Positions 36,664 to 46,327 are shown, counted from the stretch's first letter. The stretch is DNA of 64,000 nt from Chryseobacterium gleum (GCA_945897805.1 CAMDFX010000007.1:88856-152855), one strand, 5' to 3'. The notes: generated by a model not told the origin, from the sequence alone. A program made the numbers and translations.

Positions 36664-37526
36664 TTTGGTTGAACTGAAATGACAAGTAATTGTTTTTGAA
36701 CAGCAGTATTTGGTCTTGCATCGTATCTAATTTGCCTTTTAATTAGATCTATTAGACGTGAAATCAACGTGCCATTTTTGGTGGTCGTTTGAGCACTCAC
36801 ATTTTCCGCCTTGATTACTGTTCCTTCAGCATTGATAAAAACATTGACGTAAATGGTGCATTTTTCGCTTGATTGAATATCGTCAGGATTCAGACTAGAA
36901 AGTTTTCTTCTAGCTCCGCCGCCTCCAGTTCCAGTTCCGCGTCCATTCACTCCATTTCCATCACCTGTTCCAGAACCTGGGCCAAGATCTTTTCCGAAAA
37001 GTCCAGAACCAGTTCCTTTCTCAGCGGCACCTCCACCAAAAGGATTTTTCCCTTTTTCCATCGTGGTTGCTTTGTTCGTTTTATTGCTTTTATCCGTGTT
37101 TGTATTGTCGCTTTTCCCTGAATTAACACTTACGTTAGATTCATTTTGGGTATCTTGTTTTTTATTTTGTTCTTCAGGTGTTTTGTCAATAGGCGCTTGA
37201 GATTTACCTCCAGCACTTCCGCCACCGCCACCGCCTACAACTTTGTATGGAGTTTGAATCGTTTCAATTTCTTCCAACGGAGGTGCCTCCAAAGACATCA
37301 AAGTAGTGTCTGCGTAAATTACGGGAATATCCGCTGCTGTGGTTCTGAATGTAAATCCGAGTAAGGCAATGATGAAAATGGAAATGCAAAAGATTAACAA
37401 GATAAAAGTCAGCGTATTGTTGTAATCTGTGCGGATATTGTAAGCACCATATCTTTTATTCCGATTTTCAAAAATAAGTTTATTCCGCAACGAAGATGTT
37501 GCGCTTTGCCAATTTTTGCTATCCAT
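36660..37526 (-). CDS. TonB-like energy transducer
   Basis: A 288-residue periplasm-spanning protein. An N-terminal NKRYGAYNIRTDYN block, typical of Bacteroidota TonB proteins, precedes one membrane helix (about 39-60). A low-complexity Gly/Ser/Asn/Lys-rich linker (about 90-215) follows, then a C-terminal beta-alpha-beta-like domain (IYVNVFINAEGTVIKAENVS). It should carry proton-motive energy from an ExbB-type motor to outer-membrane receptors. The start was set at MDSKNWQ because the upstream frame adds a second helix with no family parallel. Glycine clusters replace the usual Pro-Lys rod. It sits 155 nt behind the exbB-like gene. Confidence 0.8.
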   Translation of the reverse strand: MDSKNWQSATSSLRNKLIFENRNKRYGAYNIRTDYNNTLTFILLIFCISIFIIALLGFTFRTTAADIPVIYADTTLMSLEAPPLEEIETIQTPYKVVGGGGGGSAGGKSQAPIDKTPEEQNKKQDTQNESNVSVNSGKSDNTNTDKSNKTNKATTMEKGKNPFGGGAAEKGTGSGLFGKDLGPGSGTGDGNGVNGRGTGTGGGGARRKLSSLNPDDIQSSEKCTIYVNVFINAEGTVIKAENVSAQTTTKNGTLISRLIDLIKRQIRYDARPNTAVQKQLLVISVQPN

Positions 37527-37681
37527 GAAATCATAGATTGAAAATATACTAACAAGAGATATTATGATAAAAATAACGCTCATAATTTTTTCTATGTGAA
37601 AATTAGATAATGACCTTTAAATTATAAAACGACAGAATTAAAAATTAGTTACGAAACCCAAAGATTTGCTAAAATGCTATG

Positions 37682-38362
37682 TTAAGCTGGCCCGTAAAGC
37701 GCATTCATGAACTCTAAGGTTGTTTCTTCCAATGACAATTGGATTTTCAAAATATTCGCATTTAAGAACGTGTATGTCGAAAACGATAGTATTCCAACGA
37801 TAAAACCAAAAGCTGTCGTGAAAAGTAAAGGACTTAAATCTTTTGTAAGTGTTTTTAAATCCAATGTTTGTAGTTCTTGAAATTGATTGCAAACAATTAT
37901 AATTGAAAGACTTGAAGCTAATAAACCTAAAAAAGGTGCTATAAATGAAGTCAGTTTAAGTAAATGATTTTGCTTTTGCATTTGAAGAATTTCCAAACGA
38001 CTTGCATTTTCTAGCGTATTGTAGATTCCTTCGTTAGGCTTTCCTAGTCTTTCTATTCCTTTTTCAACGATTCTTGCCGCTGGATTGTCTGAATTTGAGC
38101 AATATTTTTTTGCTGCGTCAATATTTCCATCCATCAAGTGATTTTTAACTTTTTGCAGAAAATCGTCCTCTTCACTTGAGTTTCTTCTTAAAGCAATAAA
38201 TCTTTCCGTGAAAGTATAAATCACATACCCTAATAATAGTACCAGTATCAAATTTACCAACCAACCAATTCCTGTATTAGATTGACTGATAATATCCCAA
38301 ACCGAGGTGCCTTTAACTTCACTAGGAACTGTTTGAATCTGTAAAAGAAAATTAAAAACCAT
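37682..38362 (-). CDS. MotA/TolQ/ExbB proton channel family protein
   Basis: A 226-residue inner-membrane protein with three hydrophobic segments (about 30-50, 138-158, 178-203), the ExbB/TolQ topology. The family's GI--L---ASRLEIL and FIAPFLGLLASSLSIIIV then LLFTTAFGFIVGIL segments are visible. It would form the proton-driven stator that energises the neighbouring TonB-like protein. ExbD/TolR, the obligate partner usually encoded between exbB and tonB, is missing here and must be elsewhere. The gene pairs with tonB in a leftward unit that ends with folC. Confidence 0.82.
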   Translation of the reverse strand: MVFNFLLQIQTVPSEVKGTSVWDIISQSNTGIGWLVNLILVLLLGYVIYTFTERFIALRRNSSEEDDFLQKVKNHLMDGNIDAAKKYCSNSDNPAARIVEKGIERLGKPNEGIYNTLENASRLEILQMQKQNHLLKLTSFIAPFLGLLASSLSIIIVCNQFQELQTLDLKTLTKDLSPLLFTTAFGFIVGILSFSTYTFLNANILKIQLSLEETTLEFMNALYGPA

Positions 38363-38495
38363 CTTTTTGTATTTTATTTATTTAAATAATGTATTAAACT
38401 GGCTATAAAATTAAGTTTATCAGATGCGTTTAATCGGAGCAAATTGAAAAGTTATACAGTTGGATTTTTAATAACCTTGGCTTTTTCCCAAATAA

Positions 38496-38527
38496 AAAGG
38501 GAAAAGATACGGTTATCTTTTCCCTTT
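38496..38527 (-). terminator. Intrinsic terminator of the amino-acid dehydrogenase gene
   Basis: A perfect 14-bp stem (AAAGGGAAAAGATA / TATCTTTTCCCTTT) with a 4-nt loop; leftward the stem continues into TTTTTATTT. It lies 54 nt after the dehydrogenase stop. Confidence 0.88.
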
Positions 38528-38581
38528 GATGTCCTATTTATAAATTTGATTCTTGCTAAAAATGCCTGCTTTTATTCAGAA

Positions 38582-39811
38582 TTACACCAATTGTTTCAGC
38601 GCAATTTCAAAAGCTGTTTTTGCAATTTCTGTTCTCTTTTGGCTGATAGCAAAAGTTTTTTCCAAGGCATTTTTGATTGTTTCACTTGTGTCTGCAAAAA
38701 TACCATTGTCTGTGATTGTATCTAAATCGCTGCTCATTAAATAGGCAAAAACGCGCGCCATTCCGCAATTAGAGATAAAATCGGGAACGATTGAAATATT
38801 TTTATCCGCATGCTCTGCAATCGGTCCGAAGAAAATTTGCGGATCGGCAAAAGGAACATTCGCACCGGAAGAAATAACTTCAACGCCTGACTTAATCATT
38901 CTGTCAAGTTGGTCTTGCGTAATCATTCTTGAACCTGCACATGGGATAAAAACTTCCGCTTGCAAATCCCAAATTTGCGCATTCATCGCCTCGTAACTTA
39001 ATAGATTTTCATGATTTAATTCATTTCCTTTTTTATTCAGATAAAGCGATTTGATTTCTTCAAAAGTAAAACCTTCAGCGTTAATTAAACCGCCAACTCT
39101 GTCAATAATTCCAACGATTAATGCACCTTCCTGTGCTAAGTAATAAGCACCTGCTGACGCTACATTTCCCCAACCTTGTACGATTACTTTTTTACCTTTC
39201 AAAGTACCACCCCAAATATTGTAATAATGTTGAATTGATTGTGCAACGCCATAACCTGTAATCATGTCAGCAACCACATATTTTCGATCTACGGCAGGAG
39301 ATAAAAGTGGATTTTCAATTACTTTTAGTACGCCAGATTTTAATTGCTCAATTCTATTTTTTCTTTGTTCATCAGACGGCTTAAAGTGTCCGTTCAAAAC
39401 ACCTTCTTGTGGGTGAAGTACGCCACAATTTTCAGTCATCGGAATGACTTCGTGAATTTCATCAACATTCAAATCGCCGCCAGTTCCGTAGTAATTTTTC
39501 AATAATGGAGTGACAGCAGCGTACCATCTTTTCAAAACACCTTCTTTGCGAGGATCTTTTGGATCGAAATTGATTCCAGATTTTGCACCACCAATTGCAG
39601 GACCAGCGACAGTGAATTTCACCTCCATGGTTTTTGCAAGAGATTCAACCTCTCGTTTGTCAAGCCCAGCGCGCATTCTTGTTCCTCCACCTGCAGCACC
39701 GCCGCGCAATGAGTTGATCACTACCCAACCTTCAGCTTCTGTTTCTGCATCTTTCCATTCAAAAACAATTTCTGGCCTTTTGTTCTCGAATTTTTCGAGT
39801 AAATCTTTCAT
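38582..39811 (-). CDS. Glu/Leu/Phe/Val dehydrogenase
   Basis: A 409-residue NAD(P)-dependent amino-acid dehydrogenase that interconverts an amino acid and its 2-oxo acid. The catalytic-lysine motif PAIGGAKSGI (Lys77) and the upstream GGAAGGGTRMR block are present. GTGGDLNVDEI and a Rossmann region VIVQGWGNVASAGAYYL follow. The GGAKSG form and the length sit between hexameric glutamate dehydrogenase and leucine dehydrogenase, so substrate specificity is uncertain. It is a monocistronic gene with a full-consensus promoter and a strong terminator. Confidence 0.88.
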   Translation of the reverse strand: MKDLLEKFENKRPEIVFEWKDAETEAEGWVVINSLRGGAAGGGTRMRAGLDKREVESLAKTMEVKFTVAGPAIGGAKSGINFDPKDPRKEGVLKRWYAAVTPLLKNYYGTGGDLNVDEIHEVIPMTENCGVLHPQEGVLNGHFKPSDEQRKNRIEQLKSGVLKVIENPLLSPAVDRKYVVADMITGYGVAQSIQHYYNIWGGTLKGKKVIVQGWGNVASAGAYYLAQEGALIVGIIDRVGGLINAEGFTFEEIKSLYLNKKGNELNHENLLSYEAMNAQIWDLQAEVFIPCAGSRMITQDQLDRMIKSGVEVISSGANVPFADPQIFFGPIAEHADKNISIVPDFISNCGMARVFAYLMSSDLDTITDNGIFADTSETIKNALEKTFAISQKRTEIAKTAFEIALKQLV

Positions 39812-39834
39812 CTTTTTTCGATTTTCATGTGGTA

Positions 39835-39867
39835 CAAATTTAGCAAACTATCCGGAAGAAAGCACAA
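39835..39867 (-). promoter_or_regulatory. Dehydrogenase promoter (TTG-N22-TAAATTTG)
   Basis: On the minus strand TTG (39865-39867) and TAAATTTG (39835-39842) are 22 nt apart. The leader is about 18 nt. Confidence 0.7.
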
Positions 39868-39916
39868 AATGAGGCCTTGTTTAATTGGTTTTTAAATTCG
39901 ATATTTTAAACTCAAT

Positions 39917-40987
39917 TTACGGAAGATGTAAAACTCCTCCGCAAACATTTTTGTCTGCACCGGTAACATCTTTGAGGCAATTTGGCAACTTTTCAGCATA
40001 TAAAGCACCAAGAAACGCAAATACAATGGCTTCCTTGAATTCGATGATATTTCTTTCTGGTAAAATGATTTCACCTTCGAAATAATGATCAATTCTTTCA
40101 ATTAAAAAGTGATTCAATGCACCGCCTCCTGTAATGAAAACTGATTTTATTTCGTTTTCATTCAATATGTTAGTTATTTGAATCGCTTCATGTTCAATGA
40201 CTGTTCTCAGATTGTTTTCAATGTCTCTGTCAAACTTGATCAATGGGTAAAATTCACTTTCCAGCCATTCTGTACCCAATGATTTTGGTCCAATTTGATT
40301 GTAATATTCTAGATTATTAAGCAGGTCTAAGAGGAAAAAATTGATTTCACCTGATTTTGCTAGAGCACCATCTTTATCAAAAGTTAAACCTTTGTTTTGT
40401 GCCAGTTTATTCAAAGGTAAATTTCCAGGACAACAGTCAAAAGCTTGTATTTTTCCATCTTTTTTAAAAGAAATATTTGTTATTCCTCCAATATTCAAAT
40501 AAGATTCTGCTGCTGTACTAAATAATTCGAAATCACCGATTGGAACTAATGGAGCACCTTGTCCGCCATGAATAACATCTTTCGTGCGAAAATCATCGAT
40601 TACTTTGATTCCAGTAATTGCAGCAATGGTTGTGCCGCATCCAATTTGTACAGTAAAACCATTTTCAGGCTGGTGATAAACCGTGTGACCATGTGATGCA
40701 ATGTAATCAATATTATTTTTATCAAATTTGTTTTTTTGAATGAAAATATTGACAAATTCACCCATTTTTTTCGCTAGTTCTTTGTCAAGTTTAAATATCT
40801 GCAAAGCTGTTAGTTGTGTTGAAATAGATAATTTGTCGATAATTTCTGTTGGATAAGAAAATGTCTTTGCTTGAACTAATTCGAAAGTCCAGGTGTTATT
40901 AGGATGGTAATTTAGTTTCACCAATGCAATGTCTAATCCATCTAATGAGGTGCCAGACATCAATCCGATAATATTATATGTTATCAT
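39917..40987 (-). CDS. anmK: Anhydro-N-acetylmuramic acid kinase
   Basis: A 356-residue ASKHA-fold kinase that hydrolyses and phosphorylates anhydro-MurNAc for cell-wall recycling. The N-terminal phosphate loop GLMSGTSLDGLD (8-19) and SHGHTVYHQP are visible. VIDDFRTKDVIHGGQGAPLVP, the central NIGGITNIS, FDCCPGN and the late ITGGGALNHFL are all family blocks. No residue looks missing. It lies alone between the dehydrogenase and the divergent acyl-CoA dehydrogenase gene. Confidence 0.95.
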   Translation of the reverse strand: MITYNIIGLMSGTSLDGLDIALVKLNYHPNNTWTFELVQAKTFSYPTEIIDKLSISTQLTALQIFKLDKELAKKMGEFVNIFIQKNKFDKNNIDYIASHGHTVYHQPENGFTVQIGCGTTIAAITGIKVIDDFRTKDVIHGGQGAPLVPIGDFELFSTAAESYLNIGGITNISFKKDGKIQAFDCCPGNLPLNKLAQNKGLTFDKDGALAKSGEINFFLLDLLNNLEYYNQIGPKSLGTEWLESEFYPLIKFDRDIENNLRTVIEHEAIQITNILNENEIKSVFITGGGALNHFLIERIDHYFEGEIILPERNIIEFKEAIVFAFLGALYAEKLPNCLKDVTGADKNVCGGVLHLP

Positions 40988-41073
40988 AAGTGCTTTAGAA
41001 AGTGGAAAAATAAAATATTAAGTTTAAATTTACAACCGATTATAATAAGAATTAAAATAAACTACAAAATAAT

Positions 41074-42216
41074 ATGAATTTTGAACTGACAGAAGAACAA
41101 ATTGCTGTTCGTACAGCGGCAAGAGATTTTGCTCAAAATGTTTTAAAACAGGGTGTTATCGATCGTGACAACCAACAAAGATTCCCTGCTGAAGAAATTA
41201 AGCAATTAGGTGAATTGGGTTTCATGGGAATGATGGTTGACCCAAAATACGGCGGTGGCGGCATGGATACTGTTTCTTATGCAATCGCAATTGAAGAAAT
41301 CTCAAAAGTAGATGCATCTGTTTCTGTTTGCATGTCAGTAAATAATTCGCTTGTTTGTTGGGGATTAGAGCATTTCGCCAATGAGGAGCAAAAACAAAAA
41401 TATTTAATTCCTTTAGCAACCGGTGAAAAAATTGGTGCTTTTTGTTTGTCTGAGCCTGAAGCTGGTTCTGATGCTACATCTCAAAGTACTACCGCGATTG
41501 ACATGGGAGATTACTATTTGTTGAACGGAACTAAAAACTGGATTACAAATGGTTCTTCTGCTTCTACTTATTTGGTGATTGCTCAAACAAATGTTGAGGC
41601 TGGTCACAGAGGAATTAATGCTTTCATCATCGAAAGAGGAATGGAAGGATTTATCGTCGGTGCCAAGGAAGATAAATTAGGAATTAGAGGAAGTGATACG
41701 CACACATTATTGTTTAACGACGTGAAAGTGCCTAAAGAAAATAGAATTGGTGAAGATGGATTTGGTTTCAAATTTGCCATGAAAACATTATCTGGTGGAC
41801 GCATTGGTATTGCTGCACAGGCTTTAGGTATCGCTGCAGGTGCGATGGAATTAGCATTGGCTTATTCTAAGCAAAGAAAAGCTTTTGGTAAAGAAATTTA
41901 TCACCACCAAGCGATAGCATTCAAATTGGCTGATATGGCTACTGAGATTGAAGCTGCAAGAATGCTAGTTATGAAATCCGCATGGGATAAAGATGCAGGA
42001 AGAAATTACGATCAATCTGGCGCAATGGCCAAACTATATGCTTCAAAAGTAGCTATGGAACAAACAGTAGAGGCTGTTCAGATTCACGGAGGTTATGGTT
42101 TTGTAAAAGAATACCATGTTGAAAGAATGATGCGTGATGCAAAAATCACTCAAATTTATGAAGGCACATCTGAGATTCAGAAAATTGTAATTTCACGAAA
42201 TTTATTGGCTGAATAA
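41074..42216 (+). CDS. Acyl-CoA dehydrogenase (short-chain type)
   Basis: A 380-residue FAD flavoenzyme catalysing the first oxidation of fatty-acid beta-oxidation. The FAD and substrate block FCLSEPEAGSDATSQ, the WITNG strand and the QIHGGYGFVKEYHVERMMRDAKI segment are present. The terminal IYEGTSEIQ supplies the catalytic glutamate (about Glu363). Its position is that of short-chain and butyryl-CoA dehydrogenases. A strong terminator follows, so it is monocistronic. Electrons would go to electron-transfer flavoprotein encoded elsewhere. Confidence 0.93.
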   Translation: MNFELTEEQIAVRTAARDFAQNVLKQGVIDRDNQQRFPAEEIKQLGELGFMGMMVDPKYGGGGMDTVSYAIAIEEISKVDASVSVCMSVNNSLVCWGLEHFANEEQKQKYLIPLATGEKIGAFCLSEPEAGSDATSQSTTAIDMGDYYLLNGTKNWITNGSSASTYLVIAQTNVEAGHRGINAFIIERGMEGFIVGAKEDKLGIRGSDTHTLLFNDVKVPKENRIGEDGFGFKFAMKTLSGGRIGIAAQALGIAAGAMELALAYSKQRKAFGKEIYHHQAIAFKLADMATEIEAARMLVMKSAWDKDAGRNYDQSGAMAKLYASKVAMEQTVEAVQIHGGYGFVKEYHVERMMRDAKITQIYEGTSEIQKIVISRNLLAE

Positions 42217-42235
42217 ATTTAGCTGTTATATTTTT

Positions 42236-42270
42236 AAGCTCCAAGTTCTTGTGAATTTGGAGCTTTTTTT
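42236..42270 (+). terminator. Intrinsic terminator of the acyl-CoA dehydrogenase gene
   Basis: AAGCTCCAA (42236-42244) pairs perfectly with TTGGAGCTT (42257-42265), and a T-run follows. The minus side has an A-run, so it serves only the rightward gene. It overlaps the end of the convergent gene by 2 nt. Confidence 0.9.
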
Positions 42271-42928
42271 ATTCTATGGATTTCATGATACTTTCATATT
42301 CATGAATTTGAACTGTTTTATTTTCATCAATTTTGTCTAATGCAATCATCGATTTTGATAAATTATCAATTTGCATCGTTTTGTATTTCCATAATCTCCC
42401 AAACATCAAAGGATTGAAAATCGGCATTAAAAGCATAAATATTTTTTCAACTAATCTATGCTCTTTTCTTGGACCAATAAGTAATGAAGGCCTGTAAATG
42501 TGCAAAAATGGGATATTTAAAGTAGCTAGTTTTTCTTCCGCTTCGCCTTTTATTTTGAGGTAAAAGTTGGAAGATTTTGAATCAGCACCAACACTTGAGA
42601 TAAGGTGCAGCGATCTTAATCCTTTTTGTAAAGCCAAAACGCCAATTTTAAAAGGAATTTCAATTTCAATGGTTCGATACTGATTTAAATCTGGCGTTTT
42701 TTTTCTAGTTGTTCCTAAACAAGAAAAAATGGAATCAATTTTTTCTATTGAATCAAGATTTAATTCATTTTGAAAGTCTGTAATAATCTCTTCAATTTTT
42801 GAATTTTCAATGCCTGATTTTTTGCGATTAAATAGAATTATCTTTTCATATTCATTGTTTTCTATCATTCTTTCAAGAATAGAACTTCCTGTCAAACCAG
42901 AACTGCCCAGAATTATTGCTGTTTTCAT
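42269..42928 (-). CDS. NAD(P)-binding Rossmann-fold protein (atypical SDR, HTATIP2/NmrA-like)
   Basis: A 219-residue atypical short-chain dehydrogenase. The nucleotide-binding glycine motif GSSGLTGS (8-15) follows the first strand. FSCLGTTRKK and a HLISSVGAD strand resemble HTATIP2-type proteins, and IYRPSLLIGPRKEHR is the usual later block. Substrate is unknown. It starts 3 nt after the murF stop and is probably on the murF transcript. Confidence 0.8.
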   Translation of the reverse strand: MKTAIILGSSGLTGSSILERMIENNEYEKIILFNRKKSGIENSKIEEIITDFQNELNLDSIEKIDSIFSCLGTTRKKTPDLNQYRTIEIEIPFKIGVLALQKGLRSLHLISSVGADSKSSNFYLKIKGEAEEKLATLNIPFLHIYRPSLLIGPRKEHRLVEKIFMLLMPIFNPLMFGRLWKYKTMQIDNLSKSMIALDKIDENKTVQIHEYESIMKSIE

Positions 42929-42931
42929 ATT

Positions 42932-44218
42932 TTATAAAAATGGAACGATGCTTTCCAAGCCAATTCCTCTTGAACCTTTAAGTAAAATCAGTTTGTTCTC
43001 AAAATGGAGGTTTTGAATATAAGTTGAAGCTGACTCTTTGGTTTCAAAGCCTTTTATTTTGTATTCATTCCGCATTATAATTGAATTAAAATTGTGGCCA
43101 ATACAGATTGCTTCCAGATTTAAGTTTGAGATTAAATCAATGATTTTTTGGTGTTCATTTAAAGATTCATTGCCCAATTCAAACATATCACCTAAAATGA
43201 CAATTTTATCAGAATTTTCAACAATTGCAAAACTTTCCAATGCAGATTTCATGCTGGTTGGATTTGCATTGTAAGCATCTAAAATAAGCGTATTTTTTGC
43301 TGTTTTTTGAACTTGAGAGCGATTGTTTGAGGGAGAATATTCAGCGATAGCTGCTGAGATTTTTGTTTCTTCAACACCAAAATAGTTTCCGATACATACA
43401 GCTGCTAAAAAATTATAGAAGTTATATTTTCCAATCATTTGCGTTTCTATAGAATTGGATTCAAAATTTTCTTTTTGCCAATTCATCTGAACAAATGGTG
43501 ATAAAGAAATTAATTTCCCTGTAATTGTTGCATTTTTTTCTGATGCATAGGAAGCTATTTCAACATTCTTCGGCAGGTTTTGAGTTAAAATAGGATCATC
43601 ATTATTCACAAAAATGCAACCTTTGTGAAGAGAGATCGAATCATAAAGTTCAAGTTTTGTTTTTAAAACACCTTCAAAATTGATAAATCCTTCCAGATGT
43701 GCCATACCAATATTGGTGATAATACCATGAGTTGGCTCTACAATTTCACATAATTCTTGAATGTCATGAAACTTATTTGCACCCATTTCTATTACTGCAA
43801 TTTCATGTGTTTGTTCTAGTTGGAGTAGGGTAAGAGGCACTCCAATATGGTTATTTAAATTCCCAAGCGTATAATGAACGTTGTATTTTTTGGATAAAAC
43901 TGCTGCAATTAGCTCTTTGCTTGTTGTTTTACCATTGCTTCCTGTAATTCCTATGATTGGAATATTAATTTTCTTTCTGTGGAAATTTGCTAATTTTTGT
44001 AGATATTCGAGCGTATTTTCAACTAAAAATATTCTTTCGTTGTTTTGAAATATTTTTTCATCAGCAATTACATATTTTGCTCCGGCTTGAATTGCTTTTT
44101 CTGCAAATTCATTTCCATTGAAATTGGCTCCTTTTAGACAAATAAATAAACTGTCTTTTTGTATGTTTCTCGTATCTGTACAAATGCCAGATGTTTCGTA
44201 AAATAATTCAAAGTTCAT
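42932..44218 (-). CDS. murF: UDP-N-acetylmuramoyl-tripeptide--D-alanyl-D-alanine ligase
   Basis: A 428-residue Mur ligase that adds D-Ala-D-Ala to the peptidoglycan precursor in the cytoplasm. The N-terminal uracil-binding region has the TDTRNIQKDSLFICLKGANFNGNEF pattern. The P-loop is TGSNGKTTSKE (about 92-102), and EMGANKFHDI, NNHIGVPLTLL and LDAYNANPTSMKSAL complete the family. In many Flavobacteriales murF adjoins gldJ, as here, but a terminator between them suggests separate transcripts. Confidence 0.95.
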   Translation of the reverse strand: MNFELFYETSGICTDTRNIQKDSLFICLKGANFNGNEFAEKAIQAGAKYVIADEKIFQNNERIFLVENTLEYLQKLANFHRKKINIPIIGITGSNGKTTSKELIAAVLSKKYNVHYTLGNLNNHIGVPLTLLQLEQTHEIAVIEMGANKFHDIQELCEIVEPTHGIITNIGMAHLEGFINFEGVLKTKLELYDSISLHKGCIFVNNDDPILTQNLPKNVEIASYASEKNATITGKLISLSPFVQMNWQKENFESNSIETQMIGKYNFYNFLAAVCIGNYFGVEETKISAAIAEYSPSNNRSQVQKTAKNTLILDAYNANPTSMKSALESFAIVENSDKIVILGDMFELGNESLNEHQKIIDLISNLNLEAICIGHNFNSIIMRNEYKIKGFETKESASTYIQNLHFENKLILLKGSRGIGLESIVPFL

Positions 44219-44228
44219 ATTTATCGCA

Positions 44229-44258
44229 TAAAAAAACCCACCTTGAAGATGGGTTTTA
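44229..44258 (-). terminator. Intrinsic terminator between gldJ and murF
   Basis: Leftward, AAAACCCA pairs with TGGGTTTT around a 9-nt loop and continues into a T-run. It lies 15 nt after the gldJ stop and before the murF start. Confidence 0.85.
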
Positions 44259-44272
44259 AAATTATAATGAAG

Positions 44273-46327
44273 TTATTTTTTCTTCTTTTTCTTGTCTTTT
44301 TTCTCATAGTTTAATCCGGTTGGACTTCCTACTCTGTCCATCGCACATCTAAATCCGATAGTTGCAGTAGATTGATCTTCATCTAAGAATCTTCTATTAG
44401 ATCCAACTAACCAATAAGCTCTGTCTTTCCATGAACCACCTTTGTAAACTCTCGACTTGTCAGAAACCAAAGTTGTTGGCCAAGAAGTTCTGTCACCAGG
44501 CTTGATTTGGTTTCCTTGTAAACTGTAAGTTTCATATTCACTTTGGTACATCACTAAATTTGGATCTCTTTCAGCTTGATTGATGGCATTTTTACGATCA
44601 TCATTATCAAAATAGATTGAACTTTCAATATCACCATCTAAATGATCGATGTAATCGTCTTTTCTATAATTTAATCTTCCGATATTTTCTTCTTCAACTA
44701 CATTTCTGTATTTTAATTTACCAGGAGTGTTTGTGATGAAAGAAGCAAAACCTTGTCTGATAATAGTAATTATTTCATAAGCATATTCGTCACCATTAGC
44801 ACCCTCACGCAATCTGTCAACGAAAATTTCATCGATAATCAATTCTTGAACAAGCAATGAAGAAGATACTTCATCTTTGTCATTTTTCAAAGAAATTGCA
44901 GAATCTAATATTACATTCAATTCTTTCAACAACTTCAATTCCATTGAGTCTTTCGTGTTATTATGAGATGTATAGTATGGATCTGGCGCCATTCCTCTTT
45001 TTTCTGGATTTCTTGATGCATTTCTCATCATTATCCCAGCCGGTATCACTGTGTCATCAATATCATGTTTTGTTGCAGAAACACGTTGATAACGAACACG
45101 CTCAAATTCATTCAGATATTCTTTCATGCCGTGAACGTCATACAAAACTTGTGCATTCTTAGTATCTGTAATACCTTGATTGTTCAATTGTTTTGTTTTG
45201 AATACATTTCCACGGAAAGGTCTAAATTCATCAAAATCTTCAGATGACATTGGACGGTAAACATCCATTACCCATTCGGAAACATTTCCAGCCATATTGT
45301 ATAGCCCGTAATCATTTGGCCAGTATGATTCAACAGGCGCAGTAACATCTGCTTTGTCATTCAATTGACCAGCAACTCCCATATAATCTCCACGACCTCT
45401 TACGAAATTTGCACGAATTTGACCTTGAAATGTGGCATCATCTTGTCTTACCCAGTGACCATCCCAAGGATATATTTTTCTGTCTGTGATTACTTCTGAT
45501 CCTGGCTCTAAATTTCCAATTAAGCCATAAGATGCAAATTCCCATTCAGCTTCGGTTGGTAGCCTGTATCTTGGAAGCAAAATTCCGTCTTCCATTTTGA
45601 TAATACGCGTAGACAATTGTTTACCATTTGCTTTTGAAGGGTCTAAATTTTGTGTGTTTCTAATTACACCGTCTTTTCCTTCTTCGTTGGCATATTGACC
45701 TGCTAAATAAGCTTCAGAATCAAAATTGTTTTCGTTTTGTTGCTCCGTGTTGAAATCCATGATTCCTTCGCGTATCAAGATGTATTCGTTTACTCGGTCA
45801 GTTCTCCATTTACAATAGTCATTCGCTTGTAACCAAGAAACACCTACTACTGGATAATCTCTGTATGCAGGGTGACGCAAGTAGTATTCTACATATTTTT
45901 CATTGAAAGAAAGAGGAGATCTCCAGCAAAGTGTATCTGGCAATGCGTTTTTGTAGACCATTGAATAAGTTTCTCCATAAGCGCGATTTATCCAATACAA
46001 ATATTCCAACCAGTAAAAGTTAGTAACCTCTGTTTGATCCATGTAGAATGAAGAAATAGTTACACGAGCAGGTCTATTGTTGTGGTCAAACATTACATCT
46101 TGTTCGGCACGACCCATTGTGAAAGTTCCACCTTCAACTAATAATAAACCTGGACCAGTTTCTTGATCCATGAAAGGAAATTTTTGGAATCCTCCAACAT
46201 TTGGATTATTGTACTCCCATCCAGTTGAACCTGAACTTTCGCGAGAACATGCAGTGACCAAAGCGATTGCTAATATAGCCAGAGCTGAAATTCGAAGCAT
46301 TTTCATATTTATTGGTTGTTTTTTCAT
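44273..46327 (-). CDS. gldJ: Gliding motility / T9SS lipoprotein GldJ
   Basis: A 684-residue lipoprotein with a lipobox LVTAC (Cys27) behind a short signal peptide. Its body is a formylglycine-generating-enzyme-like (FGE-sulfatase, SUMF1) fold: LVEGGTFTMG, then MDQTEVTNFYWLEYLYWINR, then PVVGVSWLQANDYCKWR, then RLPTEAEWEFA, then GLYNMAGNVSEWVMD, ending VYKGGSWKDRAYWLVGSNRRF. GldJ is needed for gliding and T9SS function and stabilises GldK. Assignment to GldJ over GldK rests on length and on the murF-gldJ-porP / porU-porV neighbourhood. A charged segment of about 150 residues interrupts the fold before the last block, and the tail is poly-lysine. An alternative ATG at codon 8 is possible. Confidence 0.88.
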   Translation of the reverse strand: MKKQPINMKMLRISALAILAIALVTACSRESSGSTGWEYNNPNVGGFQKFPFMDQETGPGLLLVEGGTFTMGRAEQDVMFDHNNRPARVTISSFYMDQTEVTNFYWLEYLYWINRAYGETYSMVYKNALPDTLCWRSPLSFNEKYVEYYLRHPAYRDYPVVGVSWLQANDYCKWRTDRVNEYILIREGIMDFNTEQQNENNFDSEAYLAGQYANEEGKDGVIRNTQNLDPSKANGKQLSTRIIKMEDGILLPRYRLPTEAEWEFASYGLIGNLEPGSEVITDRKIYPWDGHWVRQDDATFQGQIRANFVRGRGDYMGVAGQLNDKADVTAPVESYWPNDYGLYNMAGNVSEWVMDVYRPMSSEDFDEFRPFRGNVFKTKQLNNQGITDTKNAQVLYDVHGMKEYLNEFERVRYQRVSATKHDIDDTVIPAGIMMRNASRNPEKRGMAPDPYYTSHNNTKDSMELKLLKELNVILDSAISLKNDKDEVSSSLLVQELIIDEIFVDRLREGANGDEYAYEIITIIRQGFASFITNTPGKLKYRNVVEEENIGRLNYRKDDYIDHLDGDIESSIYFDNDDRKNAINQAERDPNLVMYQSEYETYSLQGNQIKPGDRTSWPTTLVSDKSRVYKGGSWKDRAYWLVGSNRRFLDEDQSTATIGFRCAMDRVGSPTGLNYEKKDKKKKKK

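Noticed and set aside
44273..46327. Formylglycine-generating enzyme for sulfatases
   Set aside because: The lipobox, the length and the T9SS neighbourhood identify GldJ; FGE-fold lipoproteins of this kind are not sulfatase activators, and no sulfatase gene is near.
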